A stretch of 64,000 nucleotides of DNA from Enhygromyxa salina (GTDB lineage Bacteria > Myxococcota_A > Polyangia > Nannocystales > Nannocystaceae). Both the position numbers and the translations under genes were made by a program. Positions 46,260-59,352 of the stretch are shown here, in pieces. The notes under the pieces are model-generated. The model was not told the DNA's origin and did not search any database. It saw only the letters and a program-made list of their open reading frames with translations. How positions within the stretch are numbered: the first letter of the stretch is position 1; each line of letters begins with the position of its first letter. The stretch spans positions 62,001 through 126,000 of the forward strand of contig NZ_PVNL01000042.1 in the NCBI RefSeq assembly GCF_002994635.1, written 5' to 3'.

Positions 46260-46775
46260 TCAGCTCTCTTCTTCGGGGGTCTCGCCGATGTTCTCGTCCC
46301 AAGAGTTGATGTTGTCCTCTTCGGTCGCGATGTCGCCGTCCTTGCCGCCCGAGGAGATGTCCACCGGACCGTGCTCACCGGGGCACTTGATCACGTAGTC
46401 GCCGCCCCACGGGTCCTTGGTGACCTTCTGAAGGATGCCTGCGGCCTTGATGTCCTGCGCCGTCTTCGGGCACTTGTTCTTCTGCAGCCGATACATCTCC
46501 ACGCTCTGCGCCAGCGTCCCGATGTCCTTGGCGGCCGTCTTGGTCTTGGCGTCGTCGAAGGCGTTGAACGCGACGATCGCCACGCCGCCCATGATCAATC
46601 CGATGATCGCCAACACGACGAGGATCTCGATCAGCGTCATGCCGCGGCTGCTGCGGGCTGCCGCTGCGCGGTACAGCGCCGTGGGCGTGGGCGTGAGGTC
46701 AGAGGCGTCGGAGGTGGGCTCTAGACCCAACTCGAGGGTGGGGTTGGCTTCGGTGGTCATCACGGTGTTCAGCAT
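46260..46775 (-). CDS. gspG: Type II secretion major pseudopilin GspG
   Basis: 171 residues from ATG 46775, which has GGAG nine bases upstream. The pseudopilin core SRG-MTLIEILVVLAIIGLIMG starts at residue 46, so the leader is about 45 residues instead of the usual 6-10. The body has the major pseudopilin segment QSVEMYRLQKNKCP and DPWGGDYV, the latter near the Ca-binding loop; the C-terminus is acidic. It forms the pseudopilus shaft. Confidence 0.85.
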   Translation of the reverse strand: MLNTVMTTEANPTLELGLEPTSDASDLTPTPTALYRAAAARSSRGMTLIEILVVLAIIGLIMGGVAIVAFNAFDDAKTKTAAKDIGTLAQSVEMYRLQKNKCPKTAQDIKAAGILQKVTKDPWGGDYVIKCPGEHGPVDISSGGKDGDIATEEDNINSWDENIGETPEEES

Positions 46776-46903
46776 GGCGTCTGTCTCCAAGCCCAAGGGG
46801 CTGACTGCGCTGGTTGAGATCGTGGCAAGGTGCTGCGCGGATGCAACGTCCTCGCGGTCGTTTGTCAAATCGTCGGCGCGGACGTCCGCGCGCTGTCGGG
46901 GTG

Positions 46904-48154
46904 TCACTGACCCCCCATTTGGTTCATCTGTAGGATGGGCGTCATGATCGCGAAGACAATGAAGCCAACGCTGCCGCCCATTGCGACGATCATGATCGGC
47001 TCGAGCACGGCGGTCGCGCGGGTGATCGCCGCCGAGGTCTCGCGGTCATAGGCATTGGCGAGATCGGTGAGCATCTGCTCGAGCTGGCCCGAGCGCTCGC
47101 CAACCGCGATCATGTGGGTCACGAGCGGCGGGAACTGCCCGCTGCGCTTGAGCGAGGGGGCGATGCCAGCGCCCTCGCGGATCTCGTCGCGGGCCGTGGT
47201 CAGCACTTTTTCCAGGACCACGTTGCCGAGCAGGCTGCGCACGATGTCGAGCGCCTGCAACAATTGCACGCCGCTCGCGAGCATGGTCGAGAGCGTGCGC
47301 GCGAACCGAGCGATGGCGATCTTGCGCGCGAGCCCGCCGACGACCGGCATCCGCAAGATGAAGCGATCGGTCAGCTCGCGGCCGGTCGGGGTCGAGTGCC
47401 ACTTTCGAAACCCGTAGACGGCGCCGACGAGCAGCAGGATCAGCAGCCACCAGTAGCCCGAGACCACCGCCGAGATCGTGATGAGCGAGCGGGTCGTGAA
47501 CGGCAGCTCGGCGCCCTGGCCCGCGAACATCTCGGCGATCCCGGGGACCACCTTGACCATCAGCAAGGTCACCACGCCGACCCCGACCAGGCCCATCGCC
47601 AGCGGGTAGAACATCGCGGTCGTGACCTTGCCGCGCAGCTCCTCTTGCTGATCCATGAAGTCGGCGATGCGGATCAGCACGGTCTCGAGCGAGCCCGAGG
47701 CCTCACCCGCGCGGACCATGTTGATGTAGAGCTTGCTGAACACCTTGGGGTGGCCGGCCAGCGCGTCGGCCAGCGAGGAGCCCTCGTTGACCTTGGTGCC
47801 GACGTCGGACAGCACGTTCTTGAACCGCGGGCTCTCGACCTGATCCGTCAGCGCCAGCAGCGACTCGGGCAGCGTGACGCCTGCGCACAACAAGGTGCTC
47901 ATCAGCCGCGTCACGCCAGCGACGTCCTTGGGTCGGATCCGATCGAAGAGCTGGCCCAGATCGATCTCGCGCCCGCCGCCGCTGGCCCCGGTCGCGCCGC
48001 CAGCCGAGGCCCCGCGCGTGGCCTCGGTGACCGCCGTCAGGTACACGCCCTGGCGCTTGAGCAACGCCTTGAGCGCCGGCACGCTGTCGGCCGTCTCGAT
48101 CCCCTTGATGGTCTTGCCACCCGGGTTGAGTCCCGTATAGGCGTACGCGGGCAT
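46904..48154 (-). CDS. gspF: Type II secretion inner-membrane protein GspF
   Basis: 416 residues, the normal length. Two T2SSF repeats are seen (about 75-195 and 275-400), each with conserved EASGSLETVLIRIADFMDQQ or ERSGQLEQMLTDLANAYDRE segments and the membrane helices after them. The N-terminus AYTGLNPGGKTIKGIETAD is typical. The 128 bases between it and gspG contain no gene. Confidence 0.9.
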   Translation of the reverse strand: MPAYAYTGLNPGGKTIKGIETADSVPALKALLKRQGVYLTAVTEATRGASAGGATGASGGGREIDLGQLFDRIRPKDVAGVTRLMSTLLCAGVTLPESLLALTDQVESPRFKNVLSDVGTKVNEGSSLADALAGHPKVFSKLYINMVRAGEASGSLETVLIRIADFMDQQEELRGKVTTAMFYPLAMGLVGVGVVTLLMVKVVPGIAEMFAGQGAELPFTTRSLITISAVVSGYWWLLILLLVGAVYGFRKWHSTPTGRELTDRFILRMPVVGGLARKIAIARFARTLSTMLASGVQLLQALDIVRSLLGNVVLEKVLTTARDEIREGAGIAPSLKRSGQFPPLVTHMIAVGERSGQLEQMLTDLANAYDRETSAAITRATAVLEPIMIVAMGGSVGFIVFAIMTPILQMNQMGGQ

Positions 48155-48196
48155 GACTCAGGCGGCTCCCCCCAGGCGGTTGGTGGAGGTGAACAT

Positions 48197-50146
<1,950 letters not shown>

Positions 50147-52534
50147 CTACTTGGTGGTGCCGGCCGAGGGCCGGGGCTTGGGCCTGGGCTTGGCCGCGCT
50201 GGTCTCGTCCTCGCCCTCGTCGGCGGGGCGCGGGCTCATGCCGATCTCACCGGTGATCCGATCGGCGGTGAGCTCGGCCTCGGCCTGGCGCAGCAGCAGC
50301 TCCTCGGACTCGAGGCGCCGCGCCTCGCGGTCGATGTTGGCCAGCAGCCCGGCCTTGCTCCGGTAGTTGACGTTGGTCGCCAGGTCGCGGCGCTTGAAGC
50401 TGGTCTCGCGCTCGAGGAACTCGTAGCGCTCGCGGGTGCGTCGCTCGTGGATCCTGCGGATGTCGTCGGCGGTCTCGACCACGTGCGGGATCAGGATGAT
50501 CAACAGGTTGATCTTCTCCTTCTTCTTGACCCGTCGCTTGAACAGCCAGCCGAGGATCGGGATCGAGCCGAGCCCAGGCACCTGCTCGGTGTTCTCGATC
50601 TCGCGCTCGCGCATCAAGCCACCGAGCACCAGCGGCAGATCATCGCGGGCCAGCACGTTCTCGAGCTTGATCCGACGCTTGGTCGTGGTCACGCCGAGCG
50701 TCGGGTGGGTGCTGACCAGGTCGCGGTCCTCGAGCTCGATGTCGAGGGTCAAGGAGGTGTCGTCCTTCACGTGCGGCGTGACCTTGATGTCGAGCGTCAC
50801 GTCCTCGCGGCTGATCGACTGCAGCGGCGTCAGCGAGGTGCCCTGGCCACCGCCACCGAACTGCAGCGCGCCCGGGGTCGGGACCTTGCGACCGACCTCG
50901 ATCTGCGCCTCTTTGTTGTCGGCCGTGTAGATGTGCGGCTCGGCGACCACGTTGACGTCTTCGTTGCTCTGGATCGCCTGCAGCACCACGCCGAACGCGG
51001 GGATGTCGTTGGGGGTGCCGAGCAGCTGGCCCGAGCCAGTCAGCAGCGGACCGAGCACGCCGCCGGCCAGACCCTGGAGCGCCTGGGGCGACAGCACCAG
51101 CGAGCTCACGTCTGCCGAGGGCGACGAGCTCACCAGGCCCACGCCCTGCCCGCCGGCCGTGTTGAACTGGCCGGCGAAGTGAGCCCCAGCGCCGGTCGTC
51201 AGCGTGCGCCCGACCGAGGCCTCGAGCAGATAGATCTCGAGGTAGACCTGCTTGCGATCGCGATCGAGCTCGTCGATGACCGGCTCGAGGCTGGTGTAGT
51301 CGGCCGCCGACGCCACGATCACCAGCGAGCGGGTGGCCTCGTCGGCGGTGATCTTGACGTCGCCCGAGAACAGCTCGACGCCCACGCCGCCCTCGCTGGC
51401 CCCCTTGCCGCGGGTCTGGGCCGCGCCCGCACCACCCGGCCCGCCCTGGACCAGGCTCTGCAGCACGGTGGCGAGCTCCTTGGGATCCGCGTTGCGCAGG
51501 CGCTTGACGTGGATGCGCCCGCCGCCGCCCGGAAGCCGCACGTCGAGCTGCTGGACCAGGCGCAAGATCGTGACGTAGTCGCTCGCCGTGGTCGTGATGA
51601 TTAGCGTGCCCGTGCGCTCGTCGACGATCACCCGCGAGAAGTTGGCCTCGCCGGCCGCCGCGGCCGCGCCCTTGCCACCCTTGCCGCCGCCGCCGGCACC
51701 CTCGCCGAACACGTCGCGGATGATCTGCGCGACCTCTTCGGCGTCGGCGTACTGCAGCTGATAGAAGAAGATCTTCTCGCCGTTCTCGGCCGCGCCCGTG
51801 TCGACCTCCGTGATGATCTTGAGCAGCCGTCGCACGACCGAGCCGCGGTCGGTGACGATCAACATGTTGCCGACCACCTGCACGTCGCCCTGCTTGCCCT
51901 TGAGCTTGTTGGCGAGGTCGGTGATGTCCTTGACGTTCTCCGGCTGGACCTGGATCAGCTGGGTCACGAACCGGTCGTTGTTGGGGACCGGCTTGCCGTC
52001 CTCGTAGACCGGCAGGTTGAGCGACTTGGCGTCGGTGCTCTCGACGATCTTGAAGTAGTCGCCGGCCGGCTCGACGGTCAGGCCCATGCTCTCGATCGCG
52101 GCGTAGAAGGCCGCGTACGCCTCGCGCAGCGAGACCTGGACCGGGGACAGGATCGTGACCTTGCCGCTGCGGATCTTCGCGTTCCAGATGAACTTCTGGC
52201 ACGAGATCGTCATCATCCACTGGACCAGCTGCTCGAGCTCGGCCTCACGCGGGATCGTGATCGTGAACTTCTTGTCGGCCGGCCACTTCTTGCACATGTT
52301 GGGCCCGAGGCCGGCCTCGTCGCCGCTCATCTCGCCGCCGCTCGGCGCGGTACCAGCGGTCCCAGTCGTGGGTGGCGCCGTCGCGGTTGGCGGGGCCGTG
52401 GAGCGCCCGGGTGGAGCCGCGAACACAGGCAGCGAGGTCACGCACAAGGCCAGCGCCGTGATGAAGCAGGCCAGCACCCGACGCAACGACGGCTCCGAGC
52501 CTCGCGGCGTGCAAACGGTTCGATGAATGCTCAT
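50147..52534 (-). CDS. gspD: Type II secretion secretin GspD
   Basis: 795 residues. A signal peptide (VLACFITALALCVTSLPVFA) is followed by a Thr/Pro-rich linker, N-domains (FTITIPREAELEQLVQWMM; QVVGNMLIVTDRGSVVRRLLKII; LIITTTASDYVTILRLVQQLD) and the C-terminal secretin domain (KVPTPGALQFGGGGQG, VPGLGSIPILGWLFK). It forms the outer-membrane channel. The insertion with a Gly-rich loop (GAGGGGKGGKG) and another AAQTRGKGASEGG are low-complexity. Overlaps GspC by ATGA. Confidence 0.9.
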   Translation of the reverse strand: MSIHRTVCTPRGSEPSLRRVLACFITALALCVTSLPVFAAPPGRSTAPPTATAPPTTGTAGTAPSGGEMSGDEAGLGPNMCKKWPADKKFTITIPREAELEQLVQWMMTISCQKFIWNAKIRSGKVTILSPVQVSLREAYAAFYAAIESMGLTVEPAGDYFKIVESTDAKSLNLPVYEDGKPVPNNDRFVTQLIQVQPENVKDITDLANKLKGKQGDVQVVGNMLIVTDRGSVVRRLLKIITEVDTGAAENGEKIFFYQLQYADAEEVAQIIRDVFGEGAGGGGKGGKGAAAAAGEANFSRVIVDERTGTLIITTTASDYVTILRLVQQLDVRLPGGGGRIHVKRLRNADPKELATVLQSLVQGGPGGAGAAQTRGKGASEGGVGVELFSGDVKITADEATRSLVIVASAADYTSLEPVIDELDRDRKQVYLEIYLLEASVGRTLTTGAGAHFAGQFNTAGGQGVGLVSSSPSADVSSLVLSPQALQGLAGGVLGPLLTGSGQLLGTPNDIPAFGVVLQAIQSNEDVNVVAEPHIYTADNKEAQIEVGRKVPTPGALQFGGGGQGTSLTPLQSISREDVTLDIKVTPHVKDDTSLTLDIELEDRDLVSTHPTLGVTTTKRRIKLENVLARDDLPLVLGGLMREREIENTEQVPGLGSIPILGWLFKRRVKKKEKINLLIILIPHVVETADDIRRIHERRTRERYEFLERETSFKRRDLATNVNYRSKAGLLANIDREARRLESEELLLRQAEAELTADRITGEIGMSPRPADEGEDETSAAKPRPKPRPSAGTTK

Positions 52535-53562
52535 TTGATGTCAATTTCCTTTTGAACCTGCTGCCCCTTGCGCTCGATCGTCACCGACAGGTGCGACGCG
52601 CGACGGAGCTTGGTGTACAGGTCCATGGCCTGATCGAGCGACTCGAGCTGCTGACCGTTTACCGAGGTCAACAGATCGCCGTTCTTCATGCCGAGCAGCT
52701 TGGGGAGGCTTCCAGGTCGGATGCCGTAGAACTTGTAGCCCTTGGTCTCGCCGTCGCGGACCGCGGGCACGATCCGGGCTTGCTTGGTCAGCTGCGCCGG
52801 GTTGGCGAGCAGCTTCTCGACGAACGCCTTGTCGACCGTGCAGCTGTTGAAGTCCGAGTCGCAGCTGATCGCCTCGAGCGCGCCGTCGATCTCCCGGCTG
52901 TTGGGGTCGGGCGGCTTGGGCAAGGTCGCGGCCGTGGCCGTGGCCGTGACCTGAGGCGGCGGGGCGGCGCCGAGCTCGATGTACTCCATCTGCGCGCCGT
53001 TGCGGAACACGACCCGACCGCGCTCGACCGACGTCACGACCACCCCAGCCCGGACCGTGTCGTTCGGGCTGTAGGGCGCGAGCGTGTTGCTGTCGGTGTG
53101 GAGGATCGTCGCCATCGAGTAGGCCGGGTCGTCGGACTCCATGGTTGCGAGCAACATCAAGGGCAGTCGGCTCCTGATCTCGCCGGGTCGCACTGGGCCC
53201 GAGAGCGACGAGGGATCGTCGTCTTCGTCGAGCTCGGGCTCGGGCGCACAGGTGGGACAGAAGATGTTGCCGGTCACGACCATGTTGGCCACCGCTTGCT
53301 TGCGCGAGGCGGTCGTATCGCTCACCCCGGCGAGCGAGTCCAGCATTCGGGCCTGACGCGCGCGGAGCTCGTCTTCGTCCTCGTCGTCGCCCTCGGTCTC
53401 CCCCTCGGTCTCCCCCGACTCCTCGGCGATGGTCTCGCCAGCGGGCTCGAGCGCGAGCTTGCTGACCACCATGTTGACGCCTGCGCTCGCGGCGAAGATC
53501 ACCGCGATCGCCACGCCGACCAGCTTGATCAGCCAAAAGTATTTCTTGAGCAGGTTCTCCAT
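52531..53562 (-). CDS. gspC: Type II secretion protein GspC with PDZ domain
   Basis: 343 residues. One membrane helix (LVGVAIAVIFAASAGVNMVV), an acidic linker (EGETEGDDEDEDE), the HR domain (VVVTSVERGRVVFRNGAQMEYIEL) and a C-terminal PDZ domain (LLGMKNGDLLTSVNGQQLESL). A CPTC motif sits near residue 100. It links the inner platform to the GspD secretin and helps select substrates. First gene of the gsp operon; the NtrC-family gene ends 53 bases upstream. Confidence 0.85.
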   Translation of the reverse strand: MENLLKKYFWLIKLVGVAIAVIFAASAGVNMVVSKLALEPAGETIAEESGETEGETEGDDEDEDELRARQARMLDSLAGVSDTTASRKQAVANMVVTGNIFCPTCAPEPELDEDDDPSSLSGPVRPGEIRSRLPLMLLATMESDDPAYSMATILHTDSNTLAPYSPNDTVRAGVVVTSVERGRVVFRNGAQMEYIELGAAPPPQVTATATAATLPKPPDPNSREIDGALEAISCDSDFNSCTVDKAFVEKLLANPAQLTKQARIVPAVRDGETKGYKFYGIRPGSLPKLLGMKNGDLLTSVNGQQLESLDQAMDLYTKLRRASHLSVTIERKGQQVQKEIDIK

Positions 53563-53615
53563 CGCCGTGTCCCGTTCTCTTGGACCCCGAAACGTCGCTT
53601 GCAGCGGTCAGGAAC

Positions 53616-55064
<1,449 letters not shown>

Positions 55065-55101
55065 CGTCGGGTGTCCGTCTAGCAAGTATGACACCGATGG
55101 C

Positions 55102-55115
55102 TTTTACATGTGAAA
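55102..55115. promoter_or_regulatory. 14-bp near-palindrome upstream of the NtrC-family gene
   Basis: TTTTACATGTGAAA is symmetric around ACATGT, with one mismatched pair, in an AT-rich patch about 40 bases before ATG 55064. Candidate binding site; no consensus known to me matches it. Confidence 0.35.
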
Positions 55116-55190
55116 TCAAATACTTGAGGCGTGACATGAGCTCCCGTCGGCGCACTCTTGTCACGCTGTCGGGAGCCCGCTGCCAATTTG

Positions 55191-55706
55191 TCAACCACCC
55201 GTGGGTGCGCAGTACCCGGCGATGACCCGGAAGATCAAGGAGCAATGCTTCTTCGCGTAGCGCCGCGCGTAGCGGCCCTCGATCTGATCGTAGCGAGCCG
55301 AGCACTCCTCGAACCCAAACCGAGTCGAGCGCACCGCGTCGCCGACCGAGTCGCAGTAGGCCGTGCGATCGCGGGTGTCGAGGCACTGGTTCATGACGTC
55401 CGGCAGCGAGCTCTCGCACCAGCTCGACACCCCCGGGCAGGCCTCGATCCAGGCCAGCGACGCGTCGACGCAGCCATCGACGTCGAGGCCCTCCACGTGC
55501 CATTGCGGCGGGTTGTTGGGATCTTCGAGGGTCGCCTTTTGGTAGGCGGTGAACTGGTCGTAGCCCTTCGAGGTCGCCCGCCCAAACACCGCCATCAACA
55601 CCGTCAAGACCACGCCAATGATCACCAGCACCCGCACACCAATCGCGTTGCGCTGGGCCTCGGTGGGCCCCGAGACTTCGCCGGAGGGCACGCTGGGTTC
55701 GGCCAT
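55191..55706 (-). CDS. Cys-rich membrane-anchored protein, unknown function
   Basis: 171 residues. One membrane helix (VRVLVIIGVVLTVLMAVFG) is followed by an outer domain with eight Cys (for example WIEACPGVSSWCES, CLDTRDRTAYCDSV, YAKKHCSL), suggesting several disulfides. No family recognised. Confidence 0.65.
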   Translation of the reverse strand: MAEPSVPSGEVSGPTEAQRNAIGVRVLVIIGVVLTVLMAVFGRATSKGYDQFTAYQKATLEDPNNPPQWHVEGLDVDGCVDASLAWIEACPGVSSWCESSLPDVMNQCLDTRDRTAYCDSVGDAVRSTRFGFEECSARYDQIEGRYARRYAKKHCSLIFRVIAGYCAPTGG

Positions 55707-55789
55707 CGGGCGGCGTTGTAGCTAATTTGCGAGCCCCGGACGAGCGACCGGCGCCCGGTCCGGTCAACGCGCCGTGAGCGTTCGCGCGA

Positions 55790-56563
55790 TCATGACTGCG
55801 GCGCCGACGGTGCGCGCGAGCGCGGGATTGCGAGCAACAGCAGCACGAGGCTCAGCAGCGCCGCCCCGACCGCCAACCCCGTGCGCGTGAGCGCCTGCCC
55901 GCGCGTGGGCATGTCGAAGGTGTCGAGCATGATCGCCTTGGGCCGCAGCTGGACCCCGCTCGCCATGCCCTGATCGTCGAGCTGCACGGCGAACAGCGAG
56001 TCGACGATCTCCGGCCCAACCGGCGCGAGCCGACCTCGCAGGGTCACCAGCGTGGCACCCGGCAGCTGCGCCGGGCTGACCCGAGCGACGATCACTCGAC
56101 CGAGCTGCTCGTCGGCCTGGATCATCACGGCGCTGGTCCCGAGCAACGGCAACAGCGCGGCGCTGGCCGCTTCGTTTTGATCGGGTCGCTCGCCGTCGGC
56201 CACCCTGTACTCGTCGACCACCCACTCCTTGCGCAGGTAGCCCCGCACCGCCACGTAGCCCTCTCGTTGCTCGGGCAGCGGACCCTCGCGCAGATCGTGG
56301 ATCGGCATCGCGTCTTCGTTGCCCGTGATCCGCAGGAGCTCGGGCAGCTCCGGGCTCGACGCGGCGGCCATCGCCGCGAGCCCGGCCCCGACCAAGGCCT
56401 GGGTGCGCGCCGTCGTGGCCTTGACCGCGATCGGAACCGCGCACGCGATCGCGGCGAGCGGTCCGATCCAGAACATCGCGGGGTGCAGGTTCGAGACCGC
56501 GCTGATCGTCAGCAGCAGCGGAACCGCGATCGCGGCGAGTACGGCGAGAGAGCGCAGGAGCAC
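55790..56563 (-). CDS. Membrane protein of unknown function
   Basis: About 257 residues from GTG 56563. Hydrophobic stretches at the N-terminus (LLRSLAVLAAIAVPLLLTISA, MFWIGPLAAIACAVPIAV) and at the end (GLAVGAALLSLVLLLLAI) flank a periplasmic domain (GYVAVRGYLRKEWVVDEYRV) with an E3-ligase GIDE-like or OB-like pattern (ATLVTLRGRLAP) that I cannot assign firmly. The frame extends upstream to 56797 over the divergent gene at 56644, so the short start is preferred. Confidence 0.6.
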   Translation of the reverse strand: MLLRSLAVLAAIAVPLLLTISAVSNLHPAMFWIGPLAAIACAVPIAVKATTARTQALVGAGLAAMAAASSPELPELLRITGNEDAMPIHDLREGPLPEQREGYVAVRGYLRKEWVVDEYRVADGERPDQNEAASAALLPLLGTSAVMIQADEQLGRVIVARVSPAQLPGATLVTLRGRLAPVGPEIVDSLFAVQLDDQGMASGVQLRPKAIMLDTFDMPTRGQALTRTGLAVGAALLSLVLLLLAIPRSRAPSAPQS

Positions 56564-56643
56564 TACCCGCAGCCTATCAGGCAGGCCGGCCACCAGCCGA
56601 GTCCCGACACGAGCGGCCGGCGGACTTCTGTTACTGTGCGTCC

Positions 56644-58194
56644 GTGGCCCAAAACCCGCGAGCGCACAGCTTGGCAATCCTGGGTGTCGCCGCGCTGCTG
56701 GCCAGCTGCGGCGTTCGCAAGGGCGCGCCAGACTGGATCGGCGCCGACGCTGCGATCGTCCGCTGCACCGTCGCGGGCCCCAACCTCTCGCTGCCACGCC
56801 TGTTCGACGAGGTGCCGAGCCCCGCCGTGCCGACTGGTCTGTACGCGCGGACCATGGATCCGATCGCGCTGGATCAGCTCGGCTACGAGCGCGATCGGGC
56901 CGTGTGCGCGACCTTGCAGGCGCCCGACACCGCCGAGCTCGACGCCGCAGCCGAGGCGATCGACGAGCTGCACACGACCCGCAGCGAGCTGTCCCGGCAG
57001 GCGCGCAAGCTCGGGCGGTGTCTGTGCAGCTACGCCGACGCCCTCGACTCGCGCACGATCGTGCCTGGCTGCGCCGACCAGCCCACCCGCCTCGACTGCG
57101 AGCTCGAGTCCGATCAGGTCGCCGCCCTCTCGACCTTGCTGGCTCCGCTGCGGGCCCAGCTCGAGACGACGCAGGTCCCCCGCGTGCACTGGCGCCTGTC
57201 TGGGCGCACCGATCGGATCGGGCGGTTCGTCGCCCGCTACGAGGACCTGCTCGGCCGTCACCCCGGCGGCTCCGAGGTCTACCTGCGCAAGACCCCGCTG
57301 CCGCCCCACGCGGGCATGAAGCTGGTCTCGGCGCTGCTGGCGATCGACCACGTCGTCGCCGTCGTTCGCCAAGATGGCGGGCGCGCGGTGCTGGTGGTCC
57401 GCGAGATCGACGACGAACTGATCCTCGATCACTTCGCGTACCCCGACTGGCTGTCGGCGGGCGCCCGCGGGTTCGACCTCGAGCTCAGCGCCCTGCTCCC
57501 GCACCTCGACGACGCGCAGATCAGCCGCTACCGCGCCGCCCTCGAGCCGCCCACCGAGTCGCGCGAGCTGATGTTCGAGCCGCGCAAGGGCTACATGGTC
57601 GAGCTCGATCGGGCCGGGCTCGAGCGCGTGGATCGGGGCATGGTGCTCGCGGCCCGGTTCGCGGGGCAGCACTACGACGAGACCAAAGAGGTCCGCGTGC
57701 TGCCGCCGCTGCTGATCGATCGATTCGCGCATCAGGTCCCGTATGGGACCGAGGGCACGGTTCTGCGGGTGCGGACGCGGTTGACCGATGAAGGCCGCGA
57801 GTGGATCGCCGGGGCTGGGGATGTCGCTGCCTTCGAGGCTCTGCCCGGGCTCGGCCAGGCCGACTTTACGCCGCAGTTTACGCCGGCCAGTCAAGCCGGC
57901 GCCGCGCAGCTGTTCATGTTGCGGGGGCGACCGATCGAGCAGAGCTTGTTCGCGGGAGCGACCGGGCTGCCGCAGGTGCTGATGGCGATCGAGCTCGCGG
58001 CGCCTGGTAGCGTCGAGGGTGAGATCGATGATTTCGAGGTCGCCGTGCCCTCGGGGCCGCTGCCGGGGGAGCTGCTGAGCCGGCCGGGGCTTGCGCTGTT
58101 GCGGGAGCGGTTGTCGATCACGCCGCATGAGCTTGGGGTTGAGCTCGTGAGTGGGGGTCGCGTGCTCGAGCTCGAGTTGGCGCCGGGTGAGTAG
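56644..58194 (+). CDS. Putative lipoprotein of unknown function
   Basis: 516 residues from GTG 56644. A signal peptide with lipobox LLASC (residues 19-23) marks it as a lipoprotein. The rest is soluble with YERDRAVCATLQAP and a segment (about 180-360) of regular charged helices. No motif recognised. Divergent from the membrane protein at 56563. Confidence 0.65.
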   Translation: MAQNPRAHSLAILGVAALLASCGVRKGAPDWIGADAAIVRCTVAGPNLSLPRLFDEVPSPAVPTGLYARTMDPIALDQLGYERDRAVCATLQAPDTAELDAAAEAIDELHTTRSELSRQARKLGRCLCSYADALDSRTIVPGCADQPTRLDCELESDQVAALSTLLAPLRAQLETTQVPRVHWRLSGRTDRIGRFVARYEDLLGRHPGGSEVYLRKTPLPPHAGMKLVSALLAIDHVVAVVRQDGGRAVLVVREIDDELILDHFAYPDWLSAGARGFDLELSALLPHLDDAQISRYRAALEPPTESRELMFEPRKGYMVELDRAGLERVDRGMVLAARFAGQHYDETKEVRVLPPLLIDRFAHQVPYGTEGTVLRVRTRLTDEGREWIAGAGDVAAFEALPGLGQADFTPQFTPASQAGAAQLFMLRGRPIEQSLFAGATGLPQVLMAIELAAPGSVEGEIDDFEVAVPSGPLPGELLSRPGLALLRERLSITPHELGVELVSGGRVLELELAPGE

Positions 58195-58943
58195 GCGTGC
58201 TCGGCTCGCTCGCCGCGATGGATGTCTGCGGTTTGGGCGGGTCGCCGCTGGGAGGGCTCGTCGCCAAGCTCCACCAGACAAGCAAGTCGCGGCAGTCGAA
58301 CAGTGTCCCGCGATCATAGCGACACCACAATAGATGCGAGCCACGCGGACCGGGCCCTCTCCCTCGAGCGCGACAAGTTGGTACTTCCTGCCCACACGCC
58401 GAACATCCCCATGATTGCGAGCTATTCGATAGGGCTCGCACAATTTTGAGCCGCTCGTGACAAGGGCGCCCAATCCGAGTCAGACGTCGGTCTCGGAGAA
58501 ACCGGAGGGGCCTTTGTGAGCGCGTGGTCGAACGCCTCGGGGGCGGACACGCGGGCGCACGTGATGTGGAGCGGGCTGGGGCCGTCCGCTCGCTCCAGAC
58601 GCCAGGCATGTTTGTTTTCAGCTCGGACGAGGCTCCTTCCCCGCTTGCAGGCGCCATTCGTAGACTGGTTCACCTTGGGCAGCGATCTCTTAGCCGCCAC
58701 GGGCGTGGGTTCATGCCCGGACGAAGTTCCGATCACGCGCACGTTGTCACGGCTCGATGAGGCTGATCGAGCAGACCACTCGCGGGACGCGCTCGCTCGT
58801 TCTCGCAATGAGGTCAATCCCTCAACGTCGCCCGGCCAAACGCCTCAGGGCTCCGGTCCACGCTCTCCGCTACTCCCAAGAGACACCCGCCGAACAATGG
58901 TCCGCCGACGGCGGCGAACCATCGAAAGCAACATAGGTAAATC
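58195..58943. other. Gene-free stretch before the lanthipeptide-like operon
   Basis: No coding gene with credible codon use is seen on either strand. It holds a hairpin-repeat copy (58616-58672). Sequence immediately before 58944 is less GC-rich (AACATAGGTAAATC), with AGG placed seven bases before the GTG start. The operon promoter is expected in its right half but no clear -35/-10 pair stands out. Confidence 0.5.
58616..58672. repeat. Dispersed hairpin repeat, copy D
   Basis: Shares about 45 of 57 bases with copy A at 7615-7672, including the right flank CGCCATTCGT-GACTGGTTCA. The stem has decayed (CGGACGAG against CTTCCCCG), so this copy is probably an older insertion. Confidence 0.7.
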
Positions 58944-59333
58944 GTGAGCAATTCAAATCCGACTCTTTCATTCATCGATGTCGTCGTCGTCGATCCCCAT
59001 GACCCTCCCCGGCTGACCACGCTGGTTGGCTATCCCGGGGCAGCGGCCGCGCCGACCCAACGTCGCCTCTATCTCGACATCGCACTGACCGAGTACGTCG
59101 ACCGGCAGCGCGACGCGGTCGTGCATGAGCAGGCTGTCTCTGGCGAATATGGGCTCCCCGCCGTGCTCGTCTGGGTCCGGGACGACGCGCGGCTCACCCA
59201 TCACACGCGGACGCCAACGGGAGATCTGGGCGTCAAGGGCACGGCGGCGGAACTCGCCGGATGCGACGCGGTCGAAGCCGAGGACTGGGCCGAGACCGAC
59301 CAGCACGGCTGGGTCGATCTGCGCGCTGGGTGA
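58944..59333 (+). CDS. Hypothetical protein, first gene of the lanthipeptide-like operon
   Basis: 129 residues from GTG 58944 with AGG seven bases upstream. Acidic, with IDVVVVDPHDPPRLTTLVGYPG and RLYLDIALTEYVDRQR. It has one Cys only and no core-like segment, so it is not an obvious precursor. It precedes the precursor by 19 bases. It might be an accessory or leader-binding protein; no family recognised. Confidence 0.6.
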   Translation: MSNSNPTLSFIDVVVVDPHDPPRLTTLVGYPGAAAAPTQRRLYLDIALTEYVDRQRDAVVHEQAVSGEYGLPAVLVWVRDDARLTHHTRTPTGDLGVKGTAAELAGCDAVEAEDWAETDQHGWVDLRAG

Positions 59334-59352
59334 GGCGGCCGTCGCGGCCGCC

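Noticed and set aside
58422-58817. Minus-strand open frame of 131 codons
   Set aside because: It reads through the dispersed hairpin repeat; the similar frame at 7442-7861 arises from copy A for the same reason.
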